Source: Gaetbulibacter sp. 4G1 (GTDB lineage: Bacteria; Bacteroidota; Bacteroidia; Flavobacteriales; Flavobacteriaceae). From it: a stretch of 64,000 nt of DNA. A program made the position numbers and the translations under genes. The stretch covers positions 930,001 to 994,000 of the forward strand of contig NZ_MDVN01000022.1 in assembly GCF_002741945.1 (NCBI RefSeq), read 5' to 3'. Shown piece after piece: positions 40,268-51,325 of this stretch (within the stretch, counting starts at the first letter, position 1; the number at the start of each line of letters is the position of its first letter). The notes below the pieces were generated by a model. That model searched no databases, was not told the DNA's origin, and saw only the letters and a list, made by a program, of their open reading frames with translations.

Positions 40268-42022
40268 TTATGATTTTAAATTGAGTTTTAAACTCAATTC
40301 TGCTAGTTGCTCATCATCAATAGGAGCAGGTGCATCTATCATCACATCTCGTCCTGAATTGTTTTTCGGGAAAGCAATAAAATCTCTAATAGTTTCCTGT
40401 CCACCTAAAATAGCAACCAATCTATCTAAGCCAAAAGCTAATCCTCCATGAGGAGGTGCACCATATTCGAAGGCATCCATTAAAAAACCAAATTGTGCGT
40501 TGGCTTCTTCTTCAGAAAAACCTAAATGTTTTAACATGATGGCTTGTGTTGCTTTATCATGAATTCTAATAGAACCACCACCAATTTCATTACCGTTTAA
40601 AACTAAATCATAAGCATTAGCTTTTACTTCTCCTGGATTTGTGTCTAGTAATTCTATTTGTCCAGGCTTAGGTGATGTAAAAGGATGGTGCATAGCATGG
40701 TAATGCCCTGTTTCTTCATCCAATTCTAATAATGGAAAATCAATTACCCAAAGTGGTGCAAAAACTTTAGGGTCTCTTAACCCTAAACGTTCTGCCAACT
40801 CCATACGTAAAGCACTTAATTGTGCACGTACTTTATTAGTTTCACCAGAAAGAACACAAACTAAATCACCAGCTTTTGCTCCAGTTACTTCTGCCCATTT
40901 TGCTAAATCGTCTTGATCGTAAAATTTATCAACGGAAGATTTATAAGAACCATCGTCATTACAACGCGAATATACCATTCCTAAAGCACCAATTTGCGGA
41001 CGCTTTACCCAATCAATTAATTTGTCAATATCTTTTCTAGTATAACTATTTCCACCAGGAACAGCAATACCAACAACTAATTCAGCATTATTAAAAACGT
41101 TAAAATCTTTATGTTGAGCAACATCGTTTAGCTCGCCAAATTCCATTCCGAAACGAATATCTGGTTTGTCATTTCCATATAAACGCATTGCATCATCATA
41201 AAGCATTCTTGGGAATTTTTCAACTTCAATCCCATTTACTTCTTTCAATAAATGACGTGTTAACCCTTCAAAAGCATTTAAAATATCTTCCTGCTCAATA
41301 AATGCCATTTCGCAGTCTATTTGTGTAAACTCAGGCTGCCTGTCGGCACGTAAATCTTCATCTCTAAAGCATTTTACTATCTGAAAATATTTATCCATAC
41401 CTCCAACCATAAGCAATTGCTTAAAAGTTTGTGGCGATTGTGGAAGCGCATAAAACTGTCCTTCATTCATACGAGAAGGCACAACAAAATCGCGAGCACC
41501 TTCTGGTGTAGACTTAATTAAATAAGGCGTTTCAACCTCTATAAAACCTTCTTTTGATAAATAATTACGGACCTCTTGGGTTACTTTTGCTCTAAAAATT
41601 AAACTGTTTTTTACAGGGTTGCGACGAATATCTAAATAACGATATTTCATTCGTAAATCTTCACCACCATCGGTTTTATCTTCTATAGTAAACGGCGGTA
41701 ACTTTGCTTCATTTAAAATATTTAATTTAGATACTAAAATTTCAATATCGCCTGTAGGTATATTTGGGTTTTTTGAAGCCCGCTCTATAACAGTTCCTGT
41801 AACTTGAATAACAAACTCACGGCCTAAATTTTGAGCCTGTTCAAGCATAGTTTTTGATGTTCTTTCTTCGTCAAAAACTAATTGGGTAATACCGTAGCGG
41901 TCGCGTAAATCTACCCATACAATAAACCCTTTATCGCGAGATTTTTGTACCCAACCTGCGAGGGTTACTTCTGTATTTATATTAGAGGCGTTTAATTCGC
42001 CACAATTATGACTTCTGTACAT
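40268..42022 (-). CDS. aspS: Aspartate-tRNA ligase, bacterial type
   Basis: The 584-residue class IIb synthetase has an N-terminal OB anticodon-binding domain ([31 protein letters not shown]). Class II motif 2 follows ([23 protein letters not shown]), then an inserted GAD domain typical of bacterial AspRS (about 290-410), and motif 3 ([16 protein letters not shown]). It charges tRNA-Asp with aspartate. ATG 42022 ([11 protein letters not shown]) is the family start; an upstream in-frame TTG at 42043 adds seven residues and was rejected. Confidence 0.95.
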   Translation of the reverse strand: MYRSHNCGELNASNINTEVTLAGWVQKSRDKGFIVWVDLRDRYGITQLVFDEERTSKTMLEQAQNLGREFVIQVTGTVIERASKNPNIPTGDIEILVSKLNILNEAKLPPFTIEDKTDGGEDLRMKYRYLDIRRNPVKNSLIFRAKVTQEVRNYLSKEGFIEVETPYLIKSTPEGARDFVVPSRMNEGQFYALPQSPQTFKQLLMVGGMDKYFQIVKCFRDEDLRADRQPEFTQIDCEMAFIEQEDILNAFEGLTRHLLKEVNGIEVEKFPRMLYDDAMRLYGNDKPDIRFGMEFGELNDVAQHKDFNVFNNAELVVGIAVPGGNSYTRKDIDKLIDWVKRPQIGALGMVYSRCNDDGSYKSSVDKFYDQDDLAKWAEVTGAKAGDLVCVLSGETNKVRAQLSALRMELAERLGLRDPKVFAPLWVIDFPLLELDEETGHYHAMHHPFTSPKPGQIELLDTNPGEVKANAYDLVLNGNEIGGGSIRIHDKATQAIMLKHLGFSEEEANAQFGFLMDAFEYGAPPHGGLAFGLDRLVAILGGQETIRDFIAFPKNNSGRDVMIDAPAPIDDEQLAELSLKLNLKS

Positions 42023-42309
42023 GGATGTAAAATTGAAGTGCAAATTTAAAGAAATACAATGGAGTATAGTTTTTTTTGCATATTTTTTTAATATAGAGTT
42101 TTGTGTATAGTTATAATGAGCTGTTAAAAGGAGGGTGTGTAAATTTTAAGTTTTTAATATTTATTGTGTTATTTTTTGAATAAATGTTCAAAAAATTAAG
42201 AAATATTTTACGAATAAATTATATGTATGCATAATATTTTTGGTTTTTCCATTGTTAAACTCTCATGATATATTTATATTAGCAACAACTAATTCAAAAA
42301 CTAAAAATT

Positions 42310-44946
42310 ATGAGTAAATTTTTAAACCTTAACTTGATTATGATTTTGATGCTCTTTGGAGCATTTAATTTTTCTGAAGCTCAAGAAGTTTCAGGGGTAG
42401 TGTTAGATGATTCATCTCAACCATTACCGGGCGTTTCTGTAATTATTAAAAATTCATCAACAGGAACAACAACCGATTTTGATGGAAAATATTCCTTAAG
42501 TGCAAATACGGGTGACATACTTGTGTTTTCATATGTGGGATACGATTCTCAAGAGATAGAAGTTTCTGGCAATGTTTTAAATGTTACGATGCAAGCTGGT
42601 GTTGCTTTAGATGAAATTGTTCTTTTAGGTAATAGAGCAAAACCTAGAACTATTTTAGATTCTCCTGTACCAATTGATAATATTGGTGTTGAGGAGCTGA
42701 CAAGTGGTGGGCAACCAACGATTGAAGCAATGTTAACTTTTAAAGTACCGTCATTCAATGCACAAACTCAAGCAATTTCTGATGCAACTGCACATTATGA
42801 TCCAGCAGATTTACGTGGGTTAGGACCAAGTAGAACCTTGGTTTTAGTTAATGGTAAACGTAAAAACCAAAGTGCTCAAGTGTACTTAAATAGAACACCG
42901 GGTAAAGGTGAAGTTGGCGTTGACTTAAAGAGTATACCAACAGCTGCCATAGAACGTGTGGAGATTTTGCGTGATGGAGCATCAGCACAATACGGATCAG
43001 ATGCGATTGCAGGAGTAATTAACATGGTGCTTAAAAAAGATGCACAGTTTTCTACATTTAGTGCAAAAACTGGTATTACTTCTGAAGGTGACGGATTTAA
43101 TTTTGCAACAGATTTTAATACAACACTTGGTTTTGGAGATGGCGGATTTATAAACCTTACGTTAGGATATTATAACCAAGGGCTAACAAATAGAGCAGGT
43201 ACTCCCGGAATTGCTGATTTACCAGGAGATGCTAGGCCAAATGAAATAGCTTGGGCACAAAACAACCCAGATTTAGGGATGCATGTTGGTCAGCCAGATC
43301 TAGAAAAAGGAGATGTTTTTGTTAATATGTCGCATCCAGTAGGTGAGAATTCAGAGTTTTATTCATTCCATGGATACACATTGCGTACAGGTAAAAGTTT
43401 TGCATATTACAGAGCTCCTTATTGGAGAAGAGATGTAGCAGATGCAGGATTTATAACACCTCCTGAGGATTTTCAGGGATATCAGCCAACATTTGAAGCT
43501 AGAATTAAGGATCATTTAAATGCAGTTGGATTGAAAATGGATTTAGGTAACGACTGGAATGCTGATGCCAGTATTACGTATGGAAAAAACAGTGTTAGTT
43601 ATACGGTAAATAATTCGGTAAATAGAGACTACTTAGCACTTAATGGGACATCACCTAGAACTTTTCACCCAGGAGGGTACAGTTTAAGTAATGTGATTGG
43701 GAATTTAGATTTTTCAGCTTTATTTTCTGAGATGGTAAGTGCCTCTTTTGGTTTTGAATATAAGGTAGAATATTTTGATGCCAATGAAGGGGACCCATTA
43801 TCATACTTTGGTGCAGGATCAGATTCTTTTGCTGGAGTTAAACCTAATGAAGCTGGTGAATGGGATAGAAATAACTTCGCTGCTTATGCGGGTTTAGATT
43901 TTGATGTGTCTGAAGCTTTATTATTAGGAGTTGCAGGACGTTTTGAAAGTTTTTCTGATGTTGATGATTCTAATTTTTCATGGAAACTTTTTGGGCGCCA
44001 AAAACTAGGAGACAAAGGTGCTTTAAGAGCATCTTATAGTACAGGGTTTAGAGCACCAACGTTACATCAACGTCATTTAACCAATAGCCAATTTATTATT
44101 GTAGCTAGTTCTCCAGAACCGCTAAAGCAAGGAACTTTAGCAAATGACGATCCAGCAGTTCAAGCTTTAGGAGTTCCTAGTTTGACTTATGAAACGTCTA
44201 AAAACTTTGCAGCAGGAATAACCTATAAAATTGATAGAAATTTTTCTGCATCTTTAGATTTTTATAATATTAAAGTAGAAGATCGTATATTGTTTTCTTC
44301 TCAAATTGGGTACACTAATGGTGCTCCAGGAGCACCAACAAACCCTGTTGAGACAATTTTAGATAATAGTAATGTAGTTGCAGTTCAAGTATTTATTAAT
44401 GCGGGTGACACAAAAACAACAGGAGCCGATTTTGTTTTAAATTATAGAAATATAGACATGGGGTCTGGTAAGCTACACGCTAATTTAGCGGCTAACTTTA
44501 ATAAAACAACTATTTCAGCAATCAATACACCAGCAGCACTAGCAGCCGAAGGATATGATATTTTTGCAAGAATAGAAAAAGGCTTAATTACAAGTGCAAG
44601 ACCAAAATCTAAAATTATTTTAGGTTTAGACTATGAGTCTGAAAAAGTTAATATAGGTCTTTATAATACTTTGTTTGGTAAAGTTACTATTACATCTCCT
44701 AATGGGGCTGCAAACGATCAAGACCTGTCATCTAAAATGGCAACAGACTTAAGCTTAAGTTATAATTTTACTGACAAGTTGAGTGTAACAGGTATAGTTA
44801 ATAACCTTTTTGATGTGTATCCAGATGTAACTTTAGCATCTACAGGAACTGCGCAAGCAGGAAGCAGATTTGTTTACTCATCTGAAGTACAACAATTAGG
44901 ACAATTAGGAACTAACTTTAGTATTGGTTTAAACTATAAGTTTTAA
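42310..44946 (+). CDS. TonB-dependent receptor
   Basis: The 878-residue outer-membrane receptor has a signal peptide ending near residue 24 (NFSEAQ) and a CarboxypepD_reg-like domain (25-105: VSGVVLDDSSQPLPGVSVIIKN, TDFDGKYSLSANTGD, FSYVGYDSQEI). The plug domain (about 115-240) has PADLRGLGPSRTLVLVNGKRKN, AAIERVEILRDGASAQYGSDAIAGVINM and a long barrel ending SIGLNYKF. The plug motifs fit receptors of the siderophore/vitamin type more than SusC. No SusD-like or lipoprotein partner is adjacent. It is followed by its own terminator and then an exported hydrolase on the same strand. The substrate is unknown. Confidence 0.88.
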   Translation: MSKFLNLNLIMILMLFGAFNFSEAQEVSGVVLDDSSQPLPGVSVIIKNSSTGTTTDFDGKYSLSANTGDILVFSYVGYDSQEIEVSGNVLNVTMQAGVALDEIVLLGNRAKPRTILDSPVPIDNIGVEELTSGGQPTIEAMLTFKVPSFNAQTQAISDATAHYDPADLRGLGPSRTLVLVNGKRKNQSAQVYLNRTPGKGEVGVDLKSIPTAAIERVEILRDGASAQYGSDAIAGVINMVLKKDAQFSTFSAKTGITSEGDGFNFATDFNTTLGFGDGGFINLTLGYYNQGLTNRAGTPGIADLPGDARPNEIAWAQNNPDLGMHVGQPDLEKGDVFVNMSHPVGENSEFYSFHGYTLRTGKSFAYYRAPYWRRDVADAGFITPPEDFQGYQPTFEARIKDHLNAVGLKMDLGNDWNADASITYGKNSVSYTVNNSVNRDYLALNGTSPRTFHPGGYSLSNVIGNLDFSALFSEMVSASFGFEYKVEYFDANEGDPLSYFGAGSDSFAGVKPNEAGEWDRNNFAAYAGLDFDVSEALLLGVAGRFESFSDVDDSNFSWKLFGRQKLGDKGALRASYSTGFRAPTLHQRHLTNSQFIIVASSPEPLKQGTLANDDPAVQALGVPSLTYETSKNFAAGITYKIDRNFSASLDFYNIKVEDRILFSSQIGYTNGAPGAPTNPVETILDNSNVVAVQVFINAGDTKTTGADFVLNYRNIDMGSGKLHANLAANFNKTTISAINTPAALAAEGYDIFARIEKGLITSARPKSKIILGLDYESEKVNIGLYNTLFGKVTITSPNGAANDQDLSSKMATDLSLSYNFTDKLSVTGIVNNLFDVYPDVTLASTGTAQAGSRFVYSSEVQQLGQLGTNFSIGLNYKF

Positions 44947-44979
44947 ATTGGTATAAGTCTTAACTTAATATTTTTCAAT

Positions 44980-45007
44980 AACCCAGAGTTTTACTCTGGG
45001 TTTTTTT
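44980..45007 (+). terminator. Terminator of the TonB receptor gene
   Basis: CCCAGAG (44982-44988), loop TTTTA and CTCTGGG (44994-45000), flanked by AA/T and followed by T7, 35 bp after the stop. Confidence 0.9.
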
Positions 45008-45124
45008 ATGTTGCTGTTTTATAGTTAAAGTTATTTATTTAAAGAAGACTTACCGTTGTTGGTCGAAAAATATTTTTTAATAAAACGAAATACCTAATTT
45101 TATTAAAAATGAAAATTACTTGTA

Positions 45125-47704
45125 ATGTATTTAACCAAAATTAAGATTAAAGGAATCCTATTATTTTTATTAATTACTTTTTCTGCTCTACAAGCACAGC
45201 AAAGAACAGGAAATATTGTTGAATATTTTGGGAAAGAAAAAGTTAATGATATTAAAGAAGGAAAACTGCTGCACGTTTTTAAAACAGGGTTAGCTTTAAA
45301 AATTCAGAACTTTAGGTTTAACTCATCATCATTTCCTAAAGACCCTGTTTTTAGTAAGTTTTTAATGCAGCCAGATTATAAGCCTAAAAGCAATGATGTG
45401 TTTGACATTGATTTTTTGGGTAACGAATTAAAGTGGAAATCCATTACTACAGATACAACCAATAGTTTTAATGATAGAAATTTAAGATCGAGCTATGTGT
45501 ATTTAAGTTATCACTCTAACAATGAAGAAACTGTTCTTTTTGAGGCTTCAGGCCATTCACTTGTTTTAATTAATGGTTTACCACATGAAGGAGATCATTA
45601 TGATTTTGGATGGAATTTAATTCCGTTAAAACTAAAAAAAGGACTTAATAAGTTTATATTAAAAGTGGGCCGTTTTCCAAGAATTAGAGCACGACTAATA
45701 GCGCCACAAGCAAAAACACAATTTACAACTAGAGATTTAACATTACCTGATGTTTTAGTTGAAGAAAATAAAACTTATTTAGGAGCGATTCGGGTTATAA
45801 ATGCTTCTGAGGACTGGATTAAAAATCATGTTATTACATCTAATATTAATGGGGAAGTGGTAACTCAAGAAATCCCTAGTATTCCTCCTTTAAGTGTGCA
45901 AAAAGTACCATTTAAAATAGCGTCAGTTATAGATGATGCAAAACTAGGAAATGCAGATTTACAATTAAGTTTGAATAATAAGAAAGGAACGTCAATCGAT
46001 TCTAAAACAATTAAAATTCAAATAAAATCTAAGCATAAACACCATAAACGTACACTAAAAAGTAATATAGATGGTAGTATTCAATATTACAGTGTAGCAC
46101 CATCAAGTAATAAAACGTTAAGCGAAGGCGCGTTGTTTTTATCTGTACATGGAGCTTCGGTCGAAGCTGTAAATCAAGCTAATGCTTATAAGAAAAAAGA
46201 TTGGGGAAATTTAATAGCACCAACAAATCGTCGTCCGTTTGGTTTTGCATGGGAAGATTGGGGGCGTTTAGACGCCTTAGAAGTTTTGGCTGAGGCTAAA
46301 AATATATACAAACCTGATAGTAAAAAAATATATTTAACTGGACATTCAATGGGAGGGCATGGTACTTGGTATTTAGGTGCAACGTATCCAGATTATTTTG
46401 CTGCTATTGCGCCATGTGCAGGATATCCAGATTTGCTATTATACAGAGATGGTTTTATAAATAGGATGTTAAAAATGCCAGAAGAACAATTAAAGCGTTT
46501 TGGGATTACTCCTAAGGTACTAGAATTAATGACGACAAAACGGGTTCCTACTGCTATAGAAAACATAATACACAGAGCTGGGACTCCAAGTAGAACTTTG
46601 CAACTTATTCGTAATTATTTGCATCATGGCATTTATGTTTTACATGGCGAAGTTGATAATGTGGTACCAACTAGTATTGCTCGTGATATGCGTGAGCGTT
46701 TAGGAAAATTTCATTCAGATTTTACATATTATGAATATCCAGATGGCACACACTGGTACGGGAATCATAGTGTAGATTGGGATCCTATTTTCAACTTCTT
46801 TAAGCAGAGAACAATTAAAGATGATAAAGATGTAAAGAACTTTGAATTCTTTACAGGCTCGCCAGGGGTTTCTTCATCATCACATTTTATAACAATTCAT
46901 CAACAAGAAGTTCCTTTTAACACAAGCTCTTTTAAGTTTTCAAAAGAAAATGATTATAAATTGAAAACAGAAAATGTAGCTTTAATTGAGGTAGATTTTT
47001 CAACGTTAAATGATTCAAAAAAGACTATTGAAATTGATGATACGCAATTAGAAATTCAAAATGATAAAAAAGTATTTTTTAAGAAAGTAAATAAGAAATG
47101 GCAAATTACACCACCACCTAATTTAAAAGAAAAAGGCCCGCACAGAAATGGTGGTTTTAAGGATGCTTTTAATAACAATGTGGTATTTGTTTATGCTACT
47201 AAAGGAAATAAAACTGAAAATGAATGGTATTATAATCGAGCAAGATTTGACGCAGAAACATTTTGGTATCGCGCTAATGGACATATAGAAATTGTAAAAG
47301 ATGTCGATTTTTCTTTGAAAAAGTATGAAGATAGAAATGTAGTTGTATATGGGAATAAAGATAATAATGCTGCATGGAATTTACTTTTAAAAGAGTGCCC
47401 AATACAAGTAAGAAATAATCAGGTAAACTTTAATGGAAAACTATTATCAGGAAATCAATGGGGAATGTATTTTATTACGCCTAGAAAAGATAGTAAAAAA
47501 GCAAGTGTTGGTATTGTTACCGCTACAGGAGAAAAGGGTATGAAAGCAGCATACATGAATCATTATTTAGTTAACGGAACAACATTTCCTGATGTATTAC
47601 TCTTTAACGATGAGGTCCTTTTAAATGGGATGCCTGCAGTTAAATGTGCTGGTTTTTTTGGCAATGATTGGTCTGTAGAAACTGGAGATTTTGAGTGGAA
47701 ATAA
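45125..47704 (+). CDS. Exported prolyl-oligopeptidase-like serine hydrolase
   Basis: The 859-residue protein has a signal peptide (about 1-25, ending SALQAQ), an N-terminal beta-rich part, and an alpha/beta-hydrolase domain. The nucleophile is Ser408 in GHSMGGHGTWYLG, the acid is probably Asp511 in LHGEVDNVVP, and the base is His543 in PDGTHWYGN. This triad fits peptidase S9/esterase family members. About 270 further residues follow, including QRTIKDDKDVKNFEFFTGSPG, with no recognised domain or T9SS tail. It probably cleaves peptide or ester substrates in the periplasm or at the surface. The link to the upstream receptor is only by position, since a terminator separates them. Confidence 0.75.
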   Translation: MYLTKIKIKGILLFLLITFSALQAQQRTGNIVEYFGKEKVNDIKEGKLLHVFKTGLALKIQNFRFNSSSFPKDPVFSKFLMQPDYKPKSNDVFDIDFLGNELKWKSITTDTTNSFNDRNLRSSYVYLSYHSNNEETVLFEASGHSLVLINGLPHEGDHYDFGWNLIPLKLKKGLNKFILKVGRFPRIRARLIAPQAKTQFTTRDLTLPDVLVEENKTYLGAIRVINASEDWIKNHVITSNINGEVVTQEIPSIPPLSVQKVPFKIASVIDDAKLGNADLQLSLNNKKGTSIDSKTIKIQIKSKHKHHKRTLKSNIDGSIQYYSVAPSSNKTLSEGALFLSVHGASVEAVNQANAYKKKDWGNLIAPTNRRPFGFAWEDWGRLDALEVLAEAKNIYKPDSKKIYLTGHSMGGHGTWYLGATYPDYFAAIAPCAGYPDLLLYRDGFINRMLKMPEEQLKRFGITPKVLELMTTKRVPTAIENIIHRAGTPSRTLQLIRNYLHHGIYVLHGEVDNVVPTSIARDMRERLGKFHSDFTYYEYPDGTHWYGNHSVDWDPIFNFFKQRTIKDDKDVKNFEFFTGSPGVSSSSHFITIHQQEVPFNTSSFKFSKENDYKLKTENVALIEVDFSTLNDSKKTIEIDDTQLEIQNDKKVFFKKVNKKWQITPPPNLKEKGPHRNGGFKDAFNNNVVFVYATKGNKTENEWYYNRARFDAETFWYRANGHIEIVKDVDFSLKKYEDRNVVVYGNKDNNAAWNLLLKECPIQVRNNQVNFNGKLLSGNQWGMYFITPRKDSKKASVGIVTATGEKGMKAAYMNHYLVNGTTFPDVLLFNDEVLLNGMPAVKCAGFFGNDWSVETGDFEWK

Positions 47705-47707
47705 ATA

Positions 47708-47746
47708 AGAAACCCCAGATTTTCAATTAAGAAAACCTAGGGTTCT
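47708..47746. terminator. Imperfect bidirectional terminator
   Basis: AGAAACCCCAGATTTTC and GAAAACCTAGGGTTCT pair around an AATTAA loop with one bulge and two mismatches. The element lies between convergent stops at 47704 (+) and 47771 (-). There is no long T run, so strength is uncertain. Confidence 0.55.
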
Positions 47747-47770
47747 GCTATTAATCGAATTAGTCATCAA

Positions 47771-50700
47771 TTAATCAATTCGTTTATCCATATTAAAAAC
47801 CTCTTGAGGGATAAGTTCTTCCTTAGTTGCAACTCTACCTTTATAAAGCCACATTTTAAATTTTGTAACTAGGTAGAATAGTATTGGAACTACTATTAAT
47901 GTTAAGAACGTAGCAATTAACAATCCGTAAATTACTGTCCAAGCTAAAGGACCCCAGAAAATTACATTATCTCCTCCCATGTATATATGTGGATTAAACT
48001 CACTAAATAAAGTAAAGAAGTTTATGTTTAACCCTGTAGCTAAAGGAATCAACCCTAAAATAGTAGTAATTGCTGTTAATAATACAGGACGTAAACGCGC
48101 TTTTCCTCCTTTTACAATAGCTTCTAATAAATCTGAAGTTTCTAAATATTGATCATCTTCCAAATCATGTTCTACCTTCTTCCTATCAATTAAAAGTTGA
48201 GTATAATCCAAGAGCACCACACCGTTATTTACAACAATACCAGCTAGAGAAATAATACCCATCATGGTCATCATAATTACGAAAGAGCTGCCTGTTATTA
48301 GGATGCCTCCGAATACGCCAATTAAACTTAAAAAGATAGCTAACATAATAATTGCTGGTTTAGAAACCGAGTTAAATTGGAATATTAAAATAAAGAAAAT
48401 TAGCCCTAACCCAGCCATAAATGCACCATTCAAAAAATCTTGCTGCTTTTTTTGTTCTTCTATTTGTCCGGTAAAGTCAATTTTAATATTATCTGAAACG
48501 TCATTTTCTATAAACTCTATAGTTTCTTTTTCTATTTGGGAAACAATTGCTGCAGCATCAATAAACCCGGGAGCTAATGCAGAATAAACAGTAACAACTC
48601 GTTCATTCTGAATGTGTTTAATAGCGCTAAATCCAGAAGTATTGTTTTGCTTAGCTACAGCAGAAACAGGGATTTCTTTAATTTGCCCTGAAGCCATATC
48701 TCTAAATGTTATTTTTTGATTGAAAATAGCACTGGTATTGTATCGGTTTTCTTCATTAAAACGGACATAAATATCATAATCTTCACCATCTTCTTTATAA
48801 ATTCCTGCCTTTGCTCCAAAAATAGCATTACGCAATTGCTGCCCAACTTGACCAGAAGTAACACCTAATTCTCCTGCTTTTTTTCTGTCTACAGCAACTT
48901 GCATTGATGGTTTTGATTTATTGACATCAATTTTCAATTCATCAATACCTTGTATGTTTTTAGAGTTGATAAAATCGCGCATTTTTTCAGCTGTAGCAAT
49001 TAATTCGGAATAATTATCACCCTCTAATTCTATATTTATTGGATAACCAGCTGGCGGGCCAACAGCATCTTTTTCAACCGAAATAGCAACACCTGGATAA
49101 ATACCTTTTAAATCTTCTTGTACTTTTTTAAGAAGCTCTTGACTATCGGCACCATCTCTAAATTTATATTCGCGCATGGTTGCTGTTATTTTACCACGAT
49201 GTGGCATTTCGGCAGCAGAGCCACCATCGGTTTGAGGGTTTCCTGCACCTTCACCCACTTGTGATACGGCACTTTCTGTCAAGAAATTGAAATCACCGTG
49301 CTTATACGCTTCTTCGTTTACAATTTTGTAAACACGCTCTTCGATATCTTTTGTGATAGCATTGGTTTTTTTGATGTCTGTTCCTTCAGGATATTCTACA
49401 TATACAATAATTTGATTTGGAGTGTTATCTGGAAAAAATTCAACTTTAGTACGTTGGCTGCTCACAGATGCACCAAAGCCCATAAAAGCAATGAATAAAA
49501 GAATAATCGTTCCAGTTGTTATAAGAGCTGGTTTTCTTCCGCTTAATGCAGCACGAAGAGTCTTTTCATAAAAACGTTCCCAACGTGGTAAGATGTTATT
49601 TTGAAACCCATTTGCCCAACCTCTTAAGAATAAACGATATGCCCATAGCATAATAACTGTTACTAACATTAAGGTACCTAAACCTCTATAGCTTCCACCA
49701 ACTAGCATGATGAAGATGCCAATACCACCAACAATTGCAGATATTTTAATAATGTTTTTTAGAGGCATGTCTTTATCTTCAATAGTCATAAATTGTGATA
49801 CCATAACCGAGTTAAAGAAGATGGCAACAAATAAAGAAGAACCTAATACCACTGATAGTGTAATTGGAAAATAAATCATAAATTGTCCCATTACACCCGG
49901 CCACAACCCTAATGGAACAAATGCTGCTACTGTAGTTAAAGTTGAAATAATAATAGGAAATGCAATCTCACCAATACCTTTTTTGGCAGCTTCAATTCGT
50001 GGCATACCTTCAGACATTAGTCTATATACATTTTCGACAACTACAATACCATTATCTACTAGCATTCCTAGGCCCATTATAAGTCCGAAAAGAATCATAG
50101 TATTCATCGTATACCCCAACATGTTTAAAATCATCAGAGACATAAACATAGACATTGGTATAGCAAACCCAACAAATAAGGCGTTTTTAAATCCTAAAAA
50201 GAACATTAAAACGGTAACAACGAGAATAATACCAAATATGATGTTATTAACTAAATCATCAACCTGCCCAATAGTTTTTGAGGATTGATCGTTAGCCACC
50301 GTAATTTTTAAATCTGGTGGAAATACATTAGCCACAGCGTCTTCAATAATTACTTGAATTTGCTCTGCGGCTGCTACCATATTTTTACCAGCACGTTTTT
50401 TAACGTCAAGCATTACTACAGGCTCACCAAATTCTCTTGCATAAGTTGTTTTGTCTTCATCTTTAAAAGTAACTACTGCTATATCTTTTAAATATATAGG
50501 GTTGTTATTTTCAGATTTAACTACAAAACTTTCTAGTTCGCTTGGTGTATCTATTTCACCAATAATTCTAATGGTACGGCGTTGCCCGCTTGTAATCAAA
50601 TTACCTGCCGACATCGTCATGTTTTCATTGCTAATCGCAGTAATAATATCATTAAAGCTAACTTGCGCAGCCATCATTTTATAGATGTCTACAGCAACTT

Positions 50701-51304
50701 CTACTTCTTTTTCTTGAGCGCCTCGAATATCAACTTGCTTTATTTCTTGTAAGCTTTCAATTTCATCTTCAAGATACTCACCATATTCTTTTAGCTTATC
50801 AACAGGATAATCTCCAGAAATATTAATATTGAGGATAGGGATTTCCTCAGACATGCTTAAATCGAAAATATTAGGCTCAACTTTGGCGCCATTAAACGTA
50901 GGCCAATCTTCGCCAGAAGTTTCAGTATCTACCTCGTCTTTTACTTTTTGCTTTGCAGCATCAACAGAGATATTTTCATCAAACTCTACAATAATAATAG
51001 AATAGTCTTCTTGAGATGTTGAGGTAATTTCAACAACATTACTTACTGTCTTTAGTTTGTCTTCTATAGGGTCAGTAATTAGTTTTTCAATATCCTCGGC
51101 AGTATTACCAGGATACACAGAACTAATATAAATTTTGGTTTCTTTAATTTCTGGGAAACTTTCTCGAGGCATACTAAAATAAGCACCAGCTCCAAGGAAA
51201 AGTATTAAAGCAATTAAAACATACATGGTTGTTTTATTATTAATTGCCCATGATGATAAACCAAACTCTTTATCTACTTTCTTTTGTTTTTTATCTTTAG
51301 TCAT
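47771..51304 (-). CDS. RND efflux permease (AcrB/HAE1 type)
   Basis: The 1177-residue inner-membrane pump has the two-fold RND architecture: an N-terminal helix after a charged leader, a large periplasmic loop (about 60-340), and six helices containing the proton-relay Asp in IMGLGMLVDNGIVVVENVYR. A second half repeats this (helices near 585 and 900-1160, GIISLAGIVVNNGVVLLDYTQ). It is longer than AcrB (about 1050). It drives drug or lipid efflux using the proton gradient, with the MFP and TolC proteins encoded upstream. It starts 21 bp after the adaptor gene stop. Confidence 0.92.
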   Translation of the reverse strand: MTKDKKQKKVDKEFGLSSWAINNKTTMYVLIALILFLGAGAYFSMPRESFPEIKETKIYISSVYPGNTAEDIEKLITDPIEDKLKTVSNVVEITSTSQEDYSIIIVEFDENISVDAAKQKVKDEVDTETSGEDWPTFNGAKVEPNIFDLSMSEEIPILNINISGDYPVDKLKEYGEYLEDEIESLQEIKQVDIRGAQEKEVEVAVDIYKMMAAQVSFNDIITAISNENMTMSAGNLITSGQRRTIRIIGEIDTPSELESFVVKSENNNPIYLKDIAVVTFKDEDKTTYAREFGEPVVMLDVKKRAGKNMVAAAEQIQVIIEDAVANVFPPDLKITVANDQSSKTIGQVDDLVNNIIFGIILVVTVLMFFLGFKNALFVGFAIPMSMFMSLMILNMLGYTMNTMILFGLIMGLGMLVDNGIVVVENVYRLMSEGMPRIEAAKKGIGEIAFPIIISTLTTVAAFVPLGLWPGVMGQFMIYFPITLSVVLGSSLFVAIFFNSVMVSQFMTIEDKDMPLKNIIKISAIVGGIGIFIMLVGGSYRGLGTLMLVTVIMLWAYRLFLRGWANGFQNNILPRWERFYEKTLRAALSGRKPALITTGTIILLFIAFMGFGASVSSQRTKVEFFPDNTPNQIIVYVEYPEGTDIKKTNAITKDIEERVYKIVNEEAYKHGDFNFLTESAVSQVGEGAGNPQTDGGSAAEMPHRGKITATMREYKFRDGADSQELLKKVQEDLKGIYPGVAISVEKDAVGPPAGYPINIELEGDNYSELIATAEKMRDFINSKNIQGIDELKIDVNKSKPSMQVAVDRKKAGELGVTSGQVGQQLRNAIFGAKAGIYKEDGEDYDIYVRFNEENRYNTSAIFNQKITFRDMASGQIKEIPVSAVAKQNNTSGFSAIKHIQNERVVTVYSALAPGFIDAAAIVSQIEKETIEFIENDVSDNIKIDFTGQIEEQKKQQDFLNGAFMAGLGLIFFILIFQFNSVSKPAIIMLAIFLSLIGVFGGILITGSSFVIMMTMMGIISLAGIVVNNGVVLLDYTQLLIDRKKVEHDLEDDQYLETSDLLEAIVKGGKARLRPVLLTAITTILGLIPLATGLNINFFTLFSEFNPHIYMGGDNVIFWGPLAWTVIYGLLIATFLTLIVVPILFYLVTKFKMWLYKGRVATKEELIPQEVFNMDKRID

Positions 51305-51325
51305 TAGTATTCAGAATTAGTTTGA

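Noticed and set aside
49983-50288. 101-residue ORF opposite the RND pump
   Set aside because: It is an antisense shadow within a conserved transporter gene.
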